Assembly: GCA_003532195.1 (NCBI GenBank)
Contig: DOFA01000282.1
Location: 1-5,970 of the forward strand
Length of the DNA: 5,970 nt
Direction: 5' to 3'
DNA from: Clostridiales bacterium
GTDB taxonomy: Bacteria > Bacillota > Clostridia > Saccharofermentanales > UBA5734
Part shown: one piece after another, positions 4,601 through 5,970 of the stretch
Numbering within the stretch: the first letter of the stretch is position 1
Layout: each line of letters begins with the position of its first letter
Made by a program: the position numbers and the translations under genes
The notes under the pieces: generated by a model
Told to the model about the DNA's origin: nothing
The model's input: only the letters and a program-made list of their open reading frames with translations
The model's database searches: none

Positions 4601-5970
4601 AACTGCTGCAGATCTTCCGGGAACCGGTTTTGGATCTGGACGGCCGTTCTTTGCTGGACGAATGGCAGAAGAGCCGGCTGCAGTGGCTGATCCCCCGAAT
4701 CGCCGCCGAAAGTCGGCTGATGAAGGTCCTCAAGCCCTATGTCCGGGACGGTGTCAAACTGGCGAAAGACCAGATTGCTTCGCTGCTGCAGGCTTTGCTT
4801 GAATACCGGGAAGCCTGGCAGGAAGTCAAGGAACAGTATCCGGCCTGGCAGGAGGTTCTGTGCGATTTCTGGCGGGACCTGGACACCGATTGGTCCGCCG
4901 GCCTGAAGTATGCCGAGAGTTTGCCGCAGCTGAACCAGCATCTGCTGACCTTGACCGGCCAACCGGCTGCCGTGGGAAGCATCTGCAGGCTCCTCGCTGA
5001 TTGCCTGGCTGATCCGGCCGGTCGGGCTGCCCTGTTGGATTATGCAGCGGCTTTTGCCGAAATGACGGGGAATATGCAGGCTCTAACGGAAACGGCGGGC
5101 ATCCGGTTCGATCAGTTGCAGGATGCCGAAGTGCTGCAGCAGGGCGATTCGCTCCAAGATGACAGTCAGCCGTCAACCGGCAGCTGCACCTGGTTTGGCT
5201 ATCTGGCGCCGCGCGTGAAAACGTGGCAGGACAATCTGGACCGGCTGCGCGAATGGTGCGTCTGGCGGACCGTCCGCGCGAAGGCGGAACAAACCGGTTT
5301 GACGCCGGCGATCGAAGCCCTGGAACAGGGGCTGCTGACCGCCGCCGAATTGCCCGGCGCTTTCGAAAAAGCGTTCCACCAGGCCGCGGCTACCTGGATC
5401 ATCAACCGGGAGCCAGCGCTTTGCGGCTTTTCCGGCCAGATCTTTGAAGAAAAGATCCGGCAGTTTCAAAAGGGTTTTGAACATTTTGAACAGTTGACGC
5501 AGCAGGAGATCTATGCCCGCCTGAGTGCCCGCATGCCGGCGGTATCTTCTGAAGCAGCCCAAAGCCCGGAATTGGGGATTTTGCAGCGCGCCATCAGGAG
5601 CAACGGCCGCGGGATGTCCATCCGCCGCCTGTTCGAGCAGATCCCCGGCCTGCTGGTCCGGCTGGCACCTTGCATGCTGATGAGCCCGATTTCGGTCGCC
5701 CAATATCTCGACCCGCGCCAGGCTTTGTTCGACCTGGTCGTGTTTGACGAAGCTTCCCAGATGCCGACCAGTGAAGCGGCCGGCGCGCTGGCCCGCGGCC
5801 GCCATGCGGTGATTGTCGGCGATCCGCGGCAGCTGCCGCCGACCAGCTTCTTTACCATCAACAGCGTCGACGAAGATAACCTGGAGACCGAGGATCTGGA
5901 AAGCGTGCTTGACGACTGCCTGGCGCTATCCATGCCGCAGACCCATCTGCTCTGGCACTACCGCAGCCGG
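1687..5970 (+). CDS. Large DUF4011-type superfamily 1 (UPF1-like) helicase, 5' part (runs off window)
   Basis: An unbroken frame of 1428 codons has no stop before the window edge. Residues ~1-160 look like a beta-sandwich region typical of the family. Residues ~170-260 (SLDGYQSQDASRV, PASLE, GQKVRLAD, then DLTLLLASSLEAAGL and GHAFAGVWL) match the transglutaminase-like region of these proteins. The family usually reads GTCLDL there; this one reads GTGLDL at 225-230, so the likely nucleophile is missing. A proline-rich linker (~346-371) leads to the DUF4011 region, which opens with ERKLLDLSLRNTLLNF (378-393). The helicase core follows: Walker A GPPGTGKS (684-691), motif Ia VLFVAEKMAAL (~708-718), an inserted helical region of ~600 residues, PCMLMSPISVAQYL (1328-1341), Walker B DEASQ (1354-1358), motif III VGDPRQLPPTSFF (1377-1389) and the start of motif IV, HYRSR (1424-1428). 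Family members often continue with a second RecA domain, a Vsr/DUF559-like nuclease domain and DUF3320, for ~1900-2000 residues in all; none of that is visible here. It is an ATP-driven nucleic-acid translocase, probably cytoplasmic. A defence role is inferred from the family's usual surroundings. Confidence 0.93.
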   Translation, partial: MPASQLLQFEATISPTINYALQQNHVPIIHRLVIHNSGDQDFSEITLQITAEPAFAGSLARKLALLPAQASLDAGWIDLQPKADFLAGLTERLSGALVLELLDQSGVSLLRETVSLDILAFDEWSGLAAMPEMLCAFIMPEHPALAPLLQQAAQRLQLRNGSEQNGSPSLDGYQSQDASRVRMQAAAIYDTLQAQQIVYSQSPASLETAGQKVRLADAVLDQQAGTGLDLTLLLASSLEAAGLNVLVILTEGHAFAGVWLQDQCFPESVQDDASVLEKRIVAGSQELLLVESTALATGSSISFEEAERLAAQRLRNRDTFICAIDVRRSRASGIRPLQLAHQAGFSPAQPELAPIQPAPETVPEPAGQPPLTRQKQWERKLLDLSLRNTLLNFRTTRNTIRLLARQLDHFEDLLAGGEDFQILERPLNWPAESNDLKSFENQFNLDPYREFLDDEFSRHRLRTSLSADELATGLTGLYRSARSSLEENGANTLYLALGFLKWYETAASQQPRYAPLVLAPVDLVRRSARQGYVLRVRDEEPQANITLLEMLRQDFAIIIGGLDPLPRDASGSDLQAVFGAFRQAVLTQPRWEILEAAYLGIFSFTRFIMWHDIRNRAADLVKNQVVASLLAGKLTWQPAELLEEDCDLDDLYSPENTFLPVSADASQLVAVHAAGEGHSFVLHGPPGTGKSQTITNIIGNALARGQTVLFVAEKMAALSVVQRRLEKIGLSPFCLELHSSKSRKTDVLDQLRRTLEISRTAPPGEFARQADRLHQQRLELKAYVRQLYHEYPFGLSLFDAIARYGELTDARDGIVLDADVFSDLDRAAVSDWFSQINELAVAARDCGVVFRHPLADFRPSAWSQSLKTETAGLLRRLDAALPAAETRYRQLDDLLNLAQHLPADRLSGVEETAAFGQRLLGEADLLSQISSLVSELPLLPPAILRQSDLAVTAARLKSLFIQGRQMSGSRQELLQIFREPVLDLDGRSLLDEWQKSRLQWLIPRIAAESRLMKVLKPYVRDGVKLAKDQIASLLQALLEYREAWQEVKEQYPAWQEVLCDFWRDLDTDWSAGLKYAESLPQLNQHLLTLTGQPAAVGSICRLLADCLADPAGRAALLDYAAAFAEMTGNMQALTETAGIRFDQLQDAEVLQQGDSLQDDSQPSTGSCTWFGYLAPRVKTWQDNLDRLREWCVWRTVRAKAEQTGLTPAIEALEQGLLTAAELPGAFEKAFHQAAATWIINREPALCGFSGQIFEEKIRQFQKGFEHFEQLTQQEIYARLSARMPAVSSEAAQSPELGILQRAIRSNGRGMSIRRLFEQIPGLLVRLAPCMLMSPISVAQYLDPRQALFDLVVFDEASQMPTSEAAGALARGRHAVIVGDPRQLPPTSFFTINSVDEDNLETEDLESVLDDCLALSMPQTHLLWHYRSR

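Noticed and set aside
5173..5805. Minus-strand open frame of 210 codons opposite the helicase Walker B region
   Set aside because: The forward strand encodes LMSPISVAQYL and DEASQ in this stretch; the reverse frame is compositional.

Overview
This window looks like a piece of a bacterial accessory (defence and toxin-antitoxin) region. Strong GGAGG-type ribosome binding sites, sigma-A-like promoters and the style of the small proteins suggest a Bacillota (Firmicutes) host, possibly an anaerobe. That taxon call is inference only. Base composition changes sharply. The first ~74 bases and everything from ~1604 on are GC-rich with C/G-ending codons. The block ~75-1603 is AT-rich, except for one GC-rich 132-bp insertion at 846-977. 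The AT-rich block therefore looks like imported DNA sitting between host-like genes.

Layout. Bases 1-74 hold the 3' end of an unrecognised GC-rich gene. Bases 92-558 hold a decayed Phd/YefM + RelE/ParE-type toxin-antitoxin operon. The promoter is overlapped by an inverted repeat. The antitoxin has lost its C-terminal tail to an apparent one-base frameshift near 370. The toxin, whose ATG once overlapped the antitoxin stop codon, ends after 23 codons. Bases 532-1603 hold a second module of the VbhA/Fic type: a 65-residue antitoxin with an intact inhibitory TMSMEG motif, overlapping by 20 bases a Fic adenylyltransferase gene with an intact HPFREGNGRTQR active-site loop.

The fic gene is split after codon 24 by a 132-bp, highly palindromic, GC-rich element. 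It is flanked by 7-bp direct repeats (TTAATAA). Removing the element plus one repeat copy (139 bp) restores a continuous reading frame. The element brings a stop codon for the upstream frame (TGA 904-906) and, two bases later, a GTG (908) in the frame of the rest of Fic. Stop-and-restart expression of a Fic domain with a replaced N-terminus is therefore conceivable; otherwise the gene is simply broken and the antitoxin orphaned.

Bases 1604-5970 hold an extended -10 promoter, a strong ribosome binding site and the first 1428 codons of a very large superfamily 1 (UPF1-like) helicase of the DUF4011 type, which runs off the window. Its inactive-looking transglutaminase-like N-terminal region, DUF4011 region, Walker A, Walker B (DEASQ) and motif III are all readable. 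Proteins of this architecture are commonly found in defence-rich accessory regions. No RNA genes, CRISPR arrays or integrase genes were seen.
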